Origin: Daldinia sp. FL1419 | Taxonomy: Eukaryota > Ascomycota > Sordariomycetes > Xylariales > Hypoxylaceae | Direction: 5' to 3' | Assembly (NCBI GenBank): GCA_025201765.1 | Contig: MU623340.1 | Location: forward strand, 372,001-436,000 | DNA: 64,000 bases | Shown: in pieces, positions 12,352 to 24,800 of the stretch | Position numbering within the stretch: the first letter of the stretch is position 1 | How the letters are laid out: each line of letters begins with the position of its first letter | The notes under the pieces: model-generated | Seen by the model: the letters and a program-made list of their open reading frames with translations, nothing else | What the model was told of the DNA's origin: nothing | Database searches by the model: none | Translations under genes and position numbers: made by a program

Positions 12352-13173
12352 CTAAGCAGTACTCCCGATCTCTTCATCATCAGCCTCTCCGCGTTTTCTC
12401 TTAACCGTCGTAGGCGATTCATAGAATAGTCCCGCCTGCCTTGTTTGGTCCCCTGCCGCCTCGTCTCCTGTCCATTCTGTGATTTCGTACTCAACTCGAA
12501 CCCTGCCGTCTCGACTCTCCCTAACACCTCTTGTAGTATGTATGTTGCCTAAACGACTACCTAGAATCATATTTTCAAACCATGGAATACCGCTCACGTC
12601 CCGACCGATTAATTGCGACCGTTGGTCGGATGCACGAGTAGGTAAAACATCAGTAGGGTCCAATTCGGGATCGTCGGGGATTAGGCCTAGATCCTCCAGG
12701 TCGCGAAGATCCTCGCTTAAGAGGCTACCCAAGGTCAATTGAATATAATCGGCCTCGCTCCTGGGTTCTTCGGACCAATACGACAATGGGGTCCCGCAGA
12801 ACCCACAGAATTGTCGCATGGCATTTTGTTCGGCGGGGTGAGAATAGACACGTCTAATATTAACCCGAGACTCGTCGGGGAAGAATGGAAATGTTTGACT
12901 ATGGTACCATGAAAGCGGAACTCTAAGGAAGGCCGAGAGAGGCGTTGCTGATGAGATCCCTATTTATATGCAACGTTAGCCCCGGGTGTATATTGCAAGC
13001 TAGCTCAACAAAAGACGATAATAACGTGGATCGTCAAATTTCGACTTACTATGGCCTACGGTCGAATCAAAGAGGACCCGAGCTCCTCCGGACGAACCCC
13101 GGGGTATCAAGACCGTATATTGGTTCCTCCCACAATGACAGCTTCCTCGTAAAGCTCTATCAGAGTCCATCAT
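12352..13173 (-). CDS. GFA/CENP-V-type zinc-binding protein
   Basis: Exons 13173-13050 and 12959-12352 give 243 residues, joined in phase across a 90-bp intron containing GCTAAC. The N-terminus MMDSDRALRGSCHCGRNQY carries the first zinc motif (Cys12, Cys14). A second motif, QFCGFCGTPLSYW, lies at about 91-103 (Cys93, Cys96). These are the hallmarks of the glutathione-dependent formaldehyde-activating enzyme/CENP-V fold. Between them is a fungal-specific segment with LSWYHSQTFPFFPDES; the central CxxC seen in canonical GFA enzymes is not visible. The C-terminus is acidic and ends in a basic KRKRGEADDEE. Enzymatic activity on S-hydroxymethylglutathione is therefore doubtful. The start could also be the in-frame ATG at 13170 or an upstream one at 13233. 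Confidence 0.85.
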
Positions 13174-13950
13174 TAATCGTTCTCGAAGACGGATGTTTGG
13201 AGAGACGAAGTCAAATGAAGGTAAATTTGCCAAATGAACAAAATCGCAGTGGGACAGAGAGATAGTATTTTTGTGTGAATTAACTAGTATAAAAACTAAT
13301 ATGTACCTATATTATGTATAGGTTAGAAACGTCTGGAAAGAACGATACTCTTCCAATTGGACGATCTCGTGTTTTGGGGGGGGTTTTTTTTTTTTTTTTT
13401 TTTGAAGAATTATTGTTGATGATGATTCCAGAATGTTTCGAAGCACTCAATTAAAGAAAGGCGCGTCATAAAGTGGGCTGATAGCGTTGGCCCCACGCAC
13501 CGTACGTGGGTACATACAGGTAGTGAGGTAATTCAACTAGCAATTGCCTGGTAAAGTGGTAAACTTTCCCGGACTTGCCTAGTAACTGCAGTAAGTGGTG
13601 CCTTGGCTGATTGGTATTTCCTGGTAAAATTGCACGATAGGTACCATTCGATACCTGATCTTAATAATCGATAATGCGTTATCGAATTAGCTAGGCAAAC
13701 TGTAAAAACTTTATGCGAGATCCGGAAAAAAAATAATAGGATTTCCCATTATCATCACCATCAAAAGGTAAGGTACCTATAAGCAAAGAAATACTTATCA
13801 CCATGAAGAATCAAGAAACACATTATCAACGTCAGATAGATTGACTCTCGGTTCATTTCTTAAAAGGCATATTTTAGGTATCTTTTCTTTTCTTTTTTTT
13901 TTTTTTTGTGACCGATCGGAATACGCCCGCCTTGTGAAATCGTGTAGTTA
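13174..13950. other. Intergenic
   Basis: No gene seen. Contains a G-run followed by about 19 T (13374-13403) and a second T-tract near 13893-13907. Confidence 0.4.
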
Positions 13951-15509
13951 TCACGAAACGACTTTCTCACTCAGCACACTCGCGCGGAACGGCTCAGACG
14001 GAACGTCACAATTTCTGTTCTCCACGGCTTGGCGAGTTTCCACCAGCTCATCAGCAGCTTGACTATCTTGGGTCGTAACTGACTCAACGTCCAAGGCCCC
14101 CTTATTTGCTCGATGTAACCACCACTTGAAGAATATGGTAAAGAATTGCGCAATAAAAACTTGCTCCACGGTGTATAAGAGCACTGGAACTTGGATAGAT
14201 GATATGGTAAAGTTGTCGAGCTGAGACCACATGGCAGCCGCCAGGGGAATTCCTACGCTCGTCGTCTTTGCAGCTCCACAGAAACAAACAGCCACGACAA
14301 GTTCGTCGGGCATCTTTTTAATTGCCACCATTCTCTGAACTACCCTAGGTAGATATGAACCTAGACGTGAGTCAACAACGTGGCCATTAATCACCTTAGT
14401 AAGGGCCTCCGGTGGCGATGCTATCCAGTAGCAAATAGCAGTAAACAGGATATACTCTGCTATATTTATGAATACGTTAAATATCACAGATGATTTGGGT
14501 AAGGCAGTGAGTGCCCCTGTTTGGAATGCCCCTGAAAAGGTTGACCTGGAGGACTAATCAGCTTAAACCCAGCCTGACGATCTTCTACACTCCTCGAAAT
14601 GGGTTGGTTTACTTACCAAGCTACTAGCATGAGCAATACGGAACAAAATTGCGGTAGGTAAAACGTACTCAACGTCCAAGACACCCGCTTCGGGAACGTC
14701 CATCTTAACCCTTGGCCAACAACGAGAGGAAGGAGGACGCTTAGTCCTAGCTGCTTCATGACGTTGGCGTACATTGGTCCCAACGTATCTGCTTTCGCCG
14801 GTCTGAGCGAGTTAAACTCGTCTCCACTGGGTAGAAATCCATAGATTAGCCATGGCGAGAGGAAGGATCCAACAACATTGCCAATCACCACCTCAATGAT
14901 AGCAGCGGCTTCGTCGCCACCTGCATTCCGTGTCATGACCACATTGGATGCGATAGTGGTCGGGATGCAGCTAACTACGACCATACCAACAAGGATGCTA
15001 GCATCAATAGTCCCCGAGCTCACTCCCCCGGCCGCTATTATGATGTGAATTATGACTAGAATAGGTCAGCAAAGTGATGAGATACGAGAGCCTAGGTCGA
15101 ATTTCGTACCGAGTTGGATGATGGGTATGAGAACAAGATTTATTCCTTGTACAACAATATGCAAACGCCAATTTGTTACATGCTCTTTGAGCTTCGCCGG
15201 GCTGAGTTGCATCCCATTGATAAAAAAGATTAAAGCAATGCCTCCATACAAGATAGAGTACTCTGATCGGATGATACCACCGCGGGCCGCGACATCTGAA
15301 AGATAGATCAGCAACTGGGCGCAATAATAAAATGGCGTCCAGGCCTGCGTTCACGTACGAGGGAAGAAATATCCTAAAACGCAAGCGAGGCCAAATCCCA
15401 ATACCAGCCAATTGCTCCAGACAAACCCTAGGACTCGCTTGACCGCTTGAATAGACTCCGGGTGTTTTATCGCATCAGCGCACTCACGAGTTTCAGGACG
15501 CTCACTCAT
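13951..15509 (-). CDS. RCH1: RCH1/SLC10A7-like transporter (sodium/bile acid cotransporter fold)
   Basis: Exons 15509-15359, 15295-15110, 15055-14617 and 14545-13951 give 456 residues with consistent phases. Ten or so hydrophobic segments are visible, including VWSNWLVLGFGLACVLGYFF, YGGIALIFFINGMQLS, SSGTIDASILVGMVVVSCIP, EVVIGNVVGSFLSPWLIYGF and NVFINIAEYILFTAICYWIA. The order and the PTTIASNVVMT and GGDEAAAI motifs match the SBF-like family of yeast Rch1 and human SLC10A7. Family knowledge: Rch1 is a plasma-membrane negative regulator of calcium uptake, and SLC10A7 influences calcium and glycosylation. The C-terminal tail of about 60 residues is hydrophilic and cytosolic in this family. The third intron uses the acceptor at 14546 (CTCCAG), the only nearby one that keeps the frame and yields the conserved WSTFSGAF. 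Confidence 0.9.
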
Positions 15510-18470
15510 CGTTACCGGTTCACTCTTACTCGAGTATCATAGCCACTGATCTCGGCTTGGTAGCGATCGAAGTTACACCTAGCTCGAGTGATGATCGCAA
15601 GTAGTTTGATCACCAAGTTCGAAGAAAGGTAAAATTTTGGTATTTCATGATCGCCCAAAGAGGTTATTGACAAGGTTACGATGGATACGACTTAGAGCAC
15701 GCAACGCTCCTATCATCGGAAGGCAGCTAGAGTTATTCCCATTAGGCTATCCCCTATCCCCGGTTCCGTCATGGACAAAGGATCCACTCGCAAAACCACA
15801 TGGCGTTTCCATTTACTTTTCGTGGGACGACGACGATGGCGATCTTGCTACTCCATCGAAAATCGGGACGACCAACATAATGGCAGATGAGCCTACGTCG
15901 TATTAGTATATCAGCCCATCATTATTCAATTCATAGGTCGAAAAATCTTTCCGGCTCGGCGGCTCTACGAGCAGTGCCAGTTGCCAGTTGCCGGGTCCGG
16001 AGTACACGCCGAGAAGCCGGGACTCGCATAAAAAAAGAATCCCATGAATGGGGAAAGCTTAACTTGTCCCTCGAGATCCTTTCGCTTCTAGAACGGTTTC
16101 GGCCTCCAACTTTGAACCTTGAAGGAAAACCAAGCCATGATCGCTAACGCCGGCCCGTCGCTTTCGTCGTCCCGTCGTCTTCCCTATCGCTATTCCTACG
16201 CATCCACTACCTATCCCGGTGGCTTAACCATAAATCTACCTACCTATACATATGCTTCAAATCTCCTGCAAATGAAGAGCTCGGGAAAGGGTTCCTGACA
16301 CATAGGTTTCATCATATTTCAGATCGGGTGTTAGATGCAAAAAGCTAAAGTGAAGATCGGCATGGCCTGGACTTCCGAGACCTTGATCCGGAATGAGGTT
16401 CGTTCAATCACCCGCAACAAATTTTCAACTGGACGGCCTTTGGAAATTCTCAGCTGCTCTTTGAGGTAATTATCAGAGCTTCTTAATGTCCGCTTATGCG
16501 AGTTTTCTGCGCCGGCTGAGTCCCGATTTAGAGCAAACATTCGCCCGTTCCGCGCCCATTTCCGAAGGTATCATTCTTCTCCTTGCGGCTTTGCTTCGGA
16601 GCCAATACCTCAACGATCTCTTTTCCTCTTCTAGACACCATCCAGCCTCTTGAGTACTACGTTACTAGCTTTTATTGACGTCTCCAAATACGAATTATTT
16701 CATATTTCCCCTATAATTTACGCCACAATAAACACCGACTTGTGTCAATACATCCCACGTGGTACGCGACACCAGCGCTTGAACCAATTCTGACCGGACA
16801 ACATCAGCCTTGGCGGATCATGCTCACCCAAATTGGTAGCCTATCTGAACTGAGGTTTGATGTCGTTGCATTACATTCACCATATTTACCGACCCATGGG
16901 AAACGTCTCCAATTCTGCCATGCGGTCCCGTACGCTTGGGTATAACTTGCAGGTCTACTAACTACCTCTCCGGTTCGTGTAGAAACTCGGGTCTGGCGCG
17001 GAATATCTAGCGTTGTATTCCAGCACTCAAACGACAGCTCTTCGTCATCATCGCTACGACCTTCCAGGGGACGAAACGTACCACAAAACACTTTACTCTG
17101 TCATTTACCAGAAATAATGATTCGCTTATCGGAAGAAAGCTGGATGAAATATGCAAACGACCTTGCTTACCTCATTCAGTATTGAACACTACAGTATCAC
17201 TGCTCGATGCTGTTTTCACCATTATCATTGTATACGATAACCACGGACTCCCTAATACTGCATTTAATCCGGAAATCATCATGATAACAAGAAAGGCTCT
17301 AAACTAACGTATTCCTCATAATTGGATACACTAACTAGTAAGCGCAGAGTTTTCTCTCTACCTTGGCATTAGTTGATGTCAACTCCGGGACACATATACG
17401 AATGATTCCTATGGTTGTCTAAGCACCAAGTAGGTAAGACAATCAACGACTACCAGACTTTGACCTCGGTTGTTTAGGCAGATTATGAAACTGAGGTATG
17501 TTAAGGTTCTCCCTCTAACCAATCTATTCCATCATTCCAAGTCTTCCAAGCACCCAGAACGGGCTGCTTTTAAATCGACCCATCATTGATACGAAAACCC
17601 TGTTAGAGAAAGCTGCACATGTTTTCATTATGAAATCACGTAAGTGCCTAAACACGTCTAGGATAGGTATTTTCTTCTCTATGCCAATCCGTTCGTCATC
17701 TCATGGGATAATATCTTAGGTAAATTCCCAGGTCCAAGGTCGCTTGGACGATTCAGGATTATAGGGTAAATAAGCAACGATGCTAGGGGCCACTTAAGCA
17801 AGGGGCTTATGTTACCTGGAGAAAATAAGCTATAAATACACCATTAGAGAGGGAGAGGTAACGAGATCTTAGAACATAGTAGTATCGAATATGATTCATT
17901 TCGATATATTATGTAATATTAGCATTCGACCACCTGTTGGAAAGGCCCAGACTCCTGACAAGCACAACCAGGTGATACTCATGCCTGATTTGCACATGAC
18001 GGTAGCCAAGGGTAAGTAACCCTGGGCACAATATCGCTGCCTGGTAGAGTAGCATTCGTGAAATGGGCAATACCTAGGTAGGTAGTCAAGTACCGAACAA
18101 AGGGGGTAAGCAATGTATCCAAAAAAGAAAGGGGTAATATACGCGCGCTTACTAGGAACGAAATTAGGCGTGGTCTCCTTCTAACTTTAGCACCGGAGGA
18201 TCTTTATTATTTGCCAAGATATATATATATATGACTAGCATTGTTCCAAAATGAGCTCCCGGTAGCCGGAACCGATTGGATGCTAACAACAAATGCGGAC
18301 AAGTCATATGGGTCGAAGTGTTTACCATCGCTTAGACGGTTAAGAAACTTCAAATCTTCGATTTGTAGGTAGGGACCAAATTGTTCGCACTTAGCAGTTT
18401 AGGCTCGAGATCGAGCATGTCAGATGACTTTTAAGGGGCTTCCACGTTTGCTTGTCCTGTTGGCATCGCG
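15510..18470. other. Long gene-poor stretch
   Basis: About 3 kb with only short unsupported frames (for example 15637-15906 plus, 16804-17091 minus). No domain, splice-consistent gene or RNA gene was seen. TATATATATATATG near 18218-18232 and TACCTAGGTAGGTAG near 18073 are the only simple motifs. Confidence 0.45.
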
Positions 18471-18480
18471 TGACTGGCGA

Positions 18481-19139
18481 GGGACGAGATGACGAATACT
18501 AGAATAGATCAACGAGTAATTTCTTCGGCTTTTATACGTAATGACGACGTAAAGCATACGTATATCAAATCATGTTTGAATATCTATTCCCTTTAATGGA
18601 TTCTCGGAACCTTCTCATTGCCGTGCTGTTGGCATAGCGACAACGTGCTTGCTTGTGGCTGTTCCGAGCGGAAAGGCCCGTTCCGAGGGCATCTATCGCG
18701 GTATTCGAACCATGCGCTTCATCAATAGAGTGGTCATTAAGACTGGGGATTGGACATTCGCATTCACCTCTGGAAAATATGCGGCGGTTCGTTTATGGAT
18801 CGGTGTAGGGCTTGATGTCGGGAGCATAGCCGAACGTGTTGGTTTTCGAAAGATGTCGTTTAGTTAAGGAGGAGAGCCGGTGTGATCAAGAGTAAAAGAA
18901 GAGATGTACGCATCAATGGAGCAAAGATGAAGAACCAAAAGATAAAATAAAAATACAAGAATGGCAAAAAAGCTCGGAACTCAAGATTCGAAATGCACCC
19001 CATTTGACCTGAATAGTGGTCTACTATCGCCCTGCGGTGTAGGGTTCGAACCCGAGATTTTCCTACGAAAAACCCATTTAATATTTTAGGATTTATTGCT
19101 CTTAGGCCTTATGCACTAACCACTTGACCACTGTGGTAA
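18481..19139 (-). mobile_element. Possible tRNA-derived mobile element with 10-bp flanking direct repeat
   Basis: Read on the minus strand, the element opens at 19139 with a tRNA-like head: an A-box match TGGTCAAGTGG (19130-19120) and a B-box match GGGTTCGAACCC (19053-19042). The acceptor-stem halves do not pair and the T-stem has two mismatches, so it is not a working tRNA gene. The decamer TGACTGGCGA occurs at 18471-18480 and again at 19140-19149, exactly bordering the segment, as a target-site duplication would. The head starts immediately next to one copy. The 659-bp length is long for a SINE, and the other end has no obvious A-tail. It could alternatively be a tRNA pseudogene beside a coincidental repeat. 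Confidence 0.45.
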
Positions 19140-19544
19140 TGACTGGCGAAAGAACGTGTTGTAACTGGGCTACTTATGTTAAACTCCGGTACCTACACTG
19201 TGTTATTTGCCTAGCAACCTGCAGAGGCCCTAGCAGCTGTCGACGACGTACCTAGGTACCGTAGTAGGTACCGTAGTAGACAGGACATGCGAGTGTATTA
19301 TCTGTGCTATTTTCCTCTTGTATGTGTAATTGCAACAACTAGAAATACATAATAATTACTCAAGTAAGTATTGCCGTGAGGCAGTATGCACATTCGACAA
19401 GCCCCTTTTAAGATACCTCTAATAAAACTTTTCTGCCTACCAGGTAGGTACCTAACTCATGATCCGAAAGCCGTCATACTAAGAACTGATGGTGATATCG
19501 GTGGTTTAAGGCCTGTCTACCTACTGAATACGGGACCCGTTCTT

Positions 19545-19820
19545 CTATTGAAGCAACTTCTGTAGTACGCACGATACCAAATTCAGATTCCAGATAACCC
19601 ATTGAGGGGCGAGAAGTATTATAAAATCTGATAACAAGTTGAGGATATCGGTAGAAATTATCAGGGTCCAAGGACTAAGACACCGACCCCCCTCTATGGA
19701 CTTATTCCATATTTTCTGGCAAGGAAAACATGCAAGATTGAAAGTCACTAGGCAAGAGGGGTAGAAGAGGAAGTTGAGCATCACGTAGAAAGTCTCGGCA
19801 AGGTAAGCAAACTACTCGCA
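19545..19820 (-). pseudogene. Fragment resembling a fungal rhodopsin-like (Pth11-type) membrane domain
   Basis: On the minus strand an open stretch reads FAYLAETFYVMLNF, then NLACFPCQKIWNKS, EGGRCLSPWTLIISTDIL and SDFIILLAPQWVIWNLN. The spacing C-x2-P...W...GG-x-C, followed by a hydrophobic helix, Asp and P...W-x-L, is the pattern of the fungal extracellular-loop/helix region of Pth11-like rhodopsin-domain proteins (family knowledge). A stop lies just upstream (TAG before FAYL) and another directly downstream (TAG at 19545), no start or flanking exons were found, and the first half of the domain is missing. I therefore read it as a decayed gene fragment. The match is by eye only. Confidence 0.4.
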
Positions 19821-21870
19821 AGTCAGCCTTAACTACTTAGGCATATAGGTGCCTAAAGTATGATAGACAATAGTATTGACCTACCCAAAGGAAATTTGAG
19901 AGAAATCGTACAGATATCTCCCATTGGCGGGCGAACATGCTAACTACATCGACGATACAATATATGCACCAGTTATATGCTATGTATAGAATCTACTTAG
20001 GCAAAGATTAGCAGATATCAAAGGGATATTTGAAGTCCATGGTACTCCGAAATACCTCAGGGAGTAGTCTAAATACAACTGCTAGTTAAAATTATCAGAG
20101 TACCTTTAACGGAGGTCAATCATAGAGTGGATGTTGAGAAGCAGTGGCGAAACTGCTGTACAGTAGCCGTATAATGATATTGAACTAATAATACTTAACT
20201 CTTCCAACTATAAACGAGGGTGCTGCGCGCCCCTTATACACCCCCCTGCCTTATATGGTAGTATAGATCTTTTCCTATAACTAATATCCACTTATCCCCT
20301 GACAAAAGTTAGGTACCCGTAAGGGACTTTAGGGTATTCAAGCGTATAATATACAGTACCAAGTCTTTACTTCACTTTTATTTCTAAAAGCTTAGTCAAT
20401 AGTAACCTTTTTACGCTATTCTGTGCTTTATATCACGTAGTATATGGGGCCCAGCTGTTAGTATGTAATTACGGCGTCGTTTTTTTGCGATAATTTAGGA
20501 ATGGGGTTTAATTCTCTTAGTCCTTCTAAATCTATTTGATTCGGGGGTTTATTACCCAGAAGTAGAGCACGCCTAACTGAACATTCCCGCTTCGTTGGAG
20601 TCCGTGCCAGCTAGGAAATACCTACTGAATGTTATTGGCGTGCTAGCTGGCCCCCCATATGAGGAGGGAGCCCCTGCCTATCGTTCGATCTAACAAGGAC
20701 GGCCTGATCATGGAAGCTGTCAATATAAGGCAGTATAAGGGATATCGGTATCATGGATTCCTTTGTGCAATGATGAGATCAGCTACATCTCTTAAGGGTG
20801 TAGACCACTCGGGTAAGCGAGCATAATTCCGGATTTAGGTGGCTGTTAGAGACATATTCGAGATGGAGGGTACTGTCGAGTGCTGACTATAAGGGTGATG
20901 GTCGAGATTACGACAACTGGTACCAATCATCTATTAGGAGAATTTAAGCCCTCCGCTTAGGTGTTTCGTTATTGGATGGCGAAACTGGTCTCGGCGCCGG
21001 GGGGAAGTAGGCTGAAGGACAAGCTAACCGATACAGAACTTGTCCTGCAACTTGCGTAAGACGAATAGTAAGATAAATAGAAGCATCTAAGGCGTAATCC
21101 AGTTTAATACTAATACTCTTACCCAATCAAAATTGAAGAACACACAGCACTGCATTATCACAATGCTTTAATATACTGTTCTATGGGTATATCGAGGGCT
21201 TCTAAATCAGCCGAGGACGTGACGCCCCTAGCCACGCCTCATGCGAACTACGGCAATATATTCGAGGACGGCCATAGTCTCCCGTAAGCGTATCGAAGCG
21301 TATCGAAGCGTAACGCCTAACCCTAGCGTCCCGTTAAACGATCGTTACTAGCCGGAATGTTCTTCTCTCATATGTTCACGACGCTTATCCTAATGGTGTT
21401 TACACAAGCAGGGAGAGCCTCTACTGTTACACATTCGGCCTATCTGATGCAGAATTATTGCGTACTGCCCAATGGAAGACTCGTCACCTATCTGAAAAAT
21501 GCACTTCTTCTTACCTCGTGATGTGCGCCTCATGTATGTGCTGGCGCCCCATTGCCCCTCCGACTAAGCAGGTATGTTAAGATTATTAAGTCGGAGGGGT
21601 TTATTTTGAGGCTGAACTTAGCGCCTGTTACGTATCCCCTTGATTTGCAATACTATAGCCACCCATACTTACCTACCTACCTACCTACCTACCTACCTAC
21701 CTAGGTACATACCTATAAATGAAGCCCCAGTTCAAACAAACACCAGGATACAATAATTTGCCTATCTTTCCCTTCACTACAATACTCTGAATCGTGCTTG
21801 GTAGAACGTTAACCATCTCCACATCATCAACTGTTACGTATAATTAGAGCCAGTCCGGCGAGACGGGAGA
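19821..21870. other. Gene-poor stretch upstream of kinase-HET gene
   Basis: No gene seen. A decamer GTATCGAAGC is tandemly repeated near 21290-21311, and an ACCT microsatellite lies just before the next gene. Several YR-rich palindromes such as CTAGGTACAT occur near 21701. Confidence 0.4.
21671..21702. repeat. (ACCT)8 microsatellite
   Basis: Eight uninterrupted copies of the tetramer ACCT, followed by AGGTAC, about 170 bp before the kinase-HET start codon. Confidence 0.9.
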
Positions 21871-24800
21871 ATGGATCAACCAGGACCTCAGTCCAACACA
21901 TATCCGATCACTGTCAATCTCAGACGCAAGCTAGTCCGCGCATTAGTGTCTAATCACGATGGAAAGAAATTCCTTCCGTGCGACCGACTCGGCGAGTTCG
22001 TTACATCAGATACAGTGACCGAGGTTTTTAACGACGTAGGGATACGGGATGCCAAAAGCCTTATTGATTTCACTTTAACGAGTGCAAAGAGACTTTTTTT
22101 AATTCTAGTATTCACAACGTCGTCCGTGGAAAGAATATCGATGCTCGATTGTTTCAGGAGAAACAACATCATCGACACGTCCTTGCCGATCGAGTTTAGT
22201 TACGACGATGAATCCGACGACATTATCTGTCGAACCTGGACCTCTGTTGAAGCAAAGTGCACCCGGAAATTCGACGGTAACTATAATAAAGATGCCTTGT
22301 CCCCAATTATAGAAGATCAATGGAAATTGTTATCGCCGGTACTCGGCGAAGGTGCTTTCCGCGTCGAGTACAACGAACGCCGAATATTGCCATACTTGGA
22401 CGTTGCTGAGATGTCCAATAGGAGTGGGTACTTTGGTGAAGTATCACGGAGGAGGATTCACTCAGCACATATCTTTCTTTCGAAGAAACCCGTGAGTTAC
22501 TCTTCAAATCTCAGGTAGCCTTATTAACTTTTGCTCAGCTTCTGCAAGCGGCGCCTAAGGCGGGCGTGTTAGTCGCGGTAAAGACGGCCAAACATGGCGA
22601 CGAGCTTCCAGGATTCTTTGACAGAGAGGCGAGTAACCTGCATAAAATTCAAGAATTTGATTCACATCATTTGGTGGAACCGATTACTGCATACCAGATT
22701 AATAGTGACAAGTGTCTCGTTTTCCCATGGGCGGATGGTGGTACCTTACGGGATTGCTGGAAGAGCTTCTCTGGTAAGAATCTAGATCCTGGCAGCTTGC
22801 ACTGGCTCCTGAGCCAAGTCAAAGGGATCTGCTCAGCCATCTACGAGCTACACAAGAGAAATACCAGGCATGGGGACTTAAAACCTGAGAACATCCTCTG
22901 GTTTGAAGATGAGAACGGCCGTGGGACTTTGCAAATTGCTGACCTGGGGCTCGCTAAATTTCACGAGGAAGAATCACATACTCGAAATCGACAAGGAATC
23001 AAAACCCTCACTCCATCGGGAACATCAAGGTACGAGCCTCCTGAGACAGATAAAGCACGGGGCAAAGATGAGCCTCGTTCTCGGCAATACGATATTTGGT
23101 CAATGGGATGCATCTTACTTGAGCTGTTAGTATGGCTTATGTACGACTGCGAAGGTCTCGACAAGTTCAGTGGGGGAGCGAGTCGCTTTTGGTCTAAGCA
23201 AAGCTTAGAATATATTATCGATCCCTATATTGACGCCTGTATCAAGGTTATAATGCAAGAACTCGAAAGTAAGCCCAGCATGAATGCGTATATCGACCTT
23301 CTCATCCTAGTTCGGGACAAACTTTTAGTCGTCGCAGTTTCAGATTCATATGAGAGCCAGAAGGGGTATCGAGAGACAGCAGAGAAGCTATACGAAAGTA
23401 TGGGATGTATTGTCCAGAAGAATACAAATCATCCCGATATTGTCAGATCGAAATACCCGAGCGAAAAAGTCCTTCCAGTGCACCAGGAAGGTGGTAGTCT
23501 GGCAGTACCCGAACGCAAAGACGCACCCAGCACTGCTTCTGCTTTACCAATACACGGAAGAAGTACCCCTAGTATCGATGAGAATAAGCCGGCTATCAAT
23601 GTTCACGCGCCATCAGGGGATGATAATTTGAACACTACGAAAACGAACGCGCCGCCAGATACAATTCATCAACAAGTAAGTCAACTTGATATCTAGAAAG
23701 AAGGAGCCAAGGCTAAATTTCTTTTTTTGCCTAGTATGTAAGTAAACTTGTCCCAGACCATGTTACAACAAGTAAATGAGTACCTAACCGCCTACATCGT
23801 CCGCGTATAGAATGTTAGTGAACCAGAAACTTGACATCCTATCTGGTACTATTAATGTTAGTTATAGGGCTAAAAAGGGGTTTGTTTTAGTTGGTAAGGA
23901 TATACATGGACACAGTTTCAAATCGGATACGGTGCGCTGACGATATTTAGGCAGTAGGTTTTCCATATCTACCTGGTAGTCTCACTATCCAGTACGAGTT
24001 ACAACATCGGTTAATATTTCTAGCATACCAGTATCCTCGATGATGAATGGAAATCTACACCAGACAATGAATTTGCAATGAGATTTATTAATTCAGTTGG
24101 GTGGGAAAAAGTCAAACCACAGCAGCCAGGCGTTAGCCCCTTTCTATGCACACGCTGTAATGAACTGCAATCGAGCCTGATATCTGGTGGTGAACAGTAC
24201 ATTGCGGATTTCAAACTGATGCCAGGGGCTTGTGACTTATGCGACCTTTTATCTGAAGCGTTAGCTAGTGCTGATATACATTTTCCGGATACCATCGCAC
24301 TGAGGCAAGATGGGACCACGGTGGGCATAAAGGATGGACCAGATCTCTTGTCAATATACGTGGACCCAGGTATGATTTAGGCACCGATTCAACAACTAAG
24401 TATAAACTACCACTTATCAGATCAAATAGGCCCAAACCTCCCTCAAGGCACCCAGTTGGGATTACCCAAACTTGTACACCCGGCTAGCTCTGATCAGTTT
24501 GCTCTACTGAAACACTGGATCGATGTGTGCGATTCGAATCACGAGATATGTCATCGTGGAGGTGGGCATTCCCTAACTATGCCGACCCGCCTAGTCGAAG
24601 TCAGCCGCTTGATAAGACTTGTTGACTCAACCGGGCTTCCTCCATCGCCATACATTGCACTTAGCCATTGTTGGGGGCCACCCGGTGACAGTCACAGATT
24701 CTGCACATTCAAGGGCAACATTGATCAGCACAAGGCATCAATCGACTTCGAAGATCTTCCCCTAACATTTCAAGATGCTGTTCGTGTTGTCCAAGGGCTT

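Noticed and set aside
16804..17091. 95-codon minus-strand frame
   Set aside because: No recognisable domain and no flanking exons; kept as intergenic.
18649..18867. 72-codon plus-strand frame inside the tRNA-headed element
   Set aside because: Opposite to the element's orientation and without a recognisable domain.
19042..19139. Functional tRNA gene
   Set aside because: A and B boxes are present, but the acceptor stem halves do not pair and the T-stem has mismatches; reported as a tRNA-derived element instead.
23697..24077. Gene boundary splitting kinase and HET into two genes
   Set aside because: A phase-0 to phase-0 splice joins them and gives the linker TSILDDEWKSTPDNEFA typical of the fusion family; the split remains an alternative.
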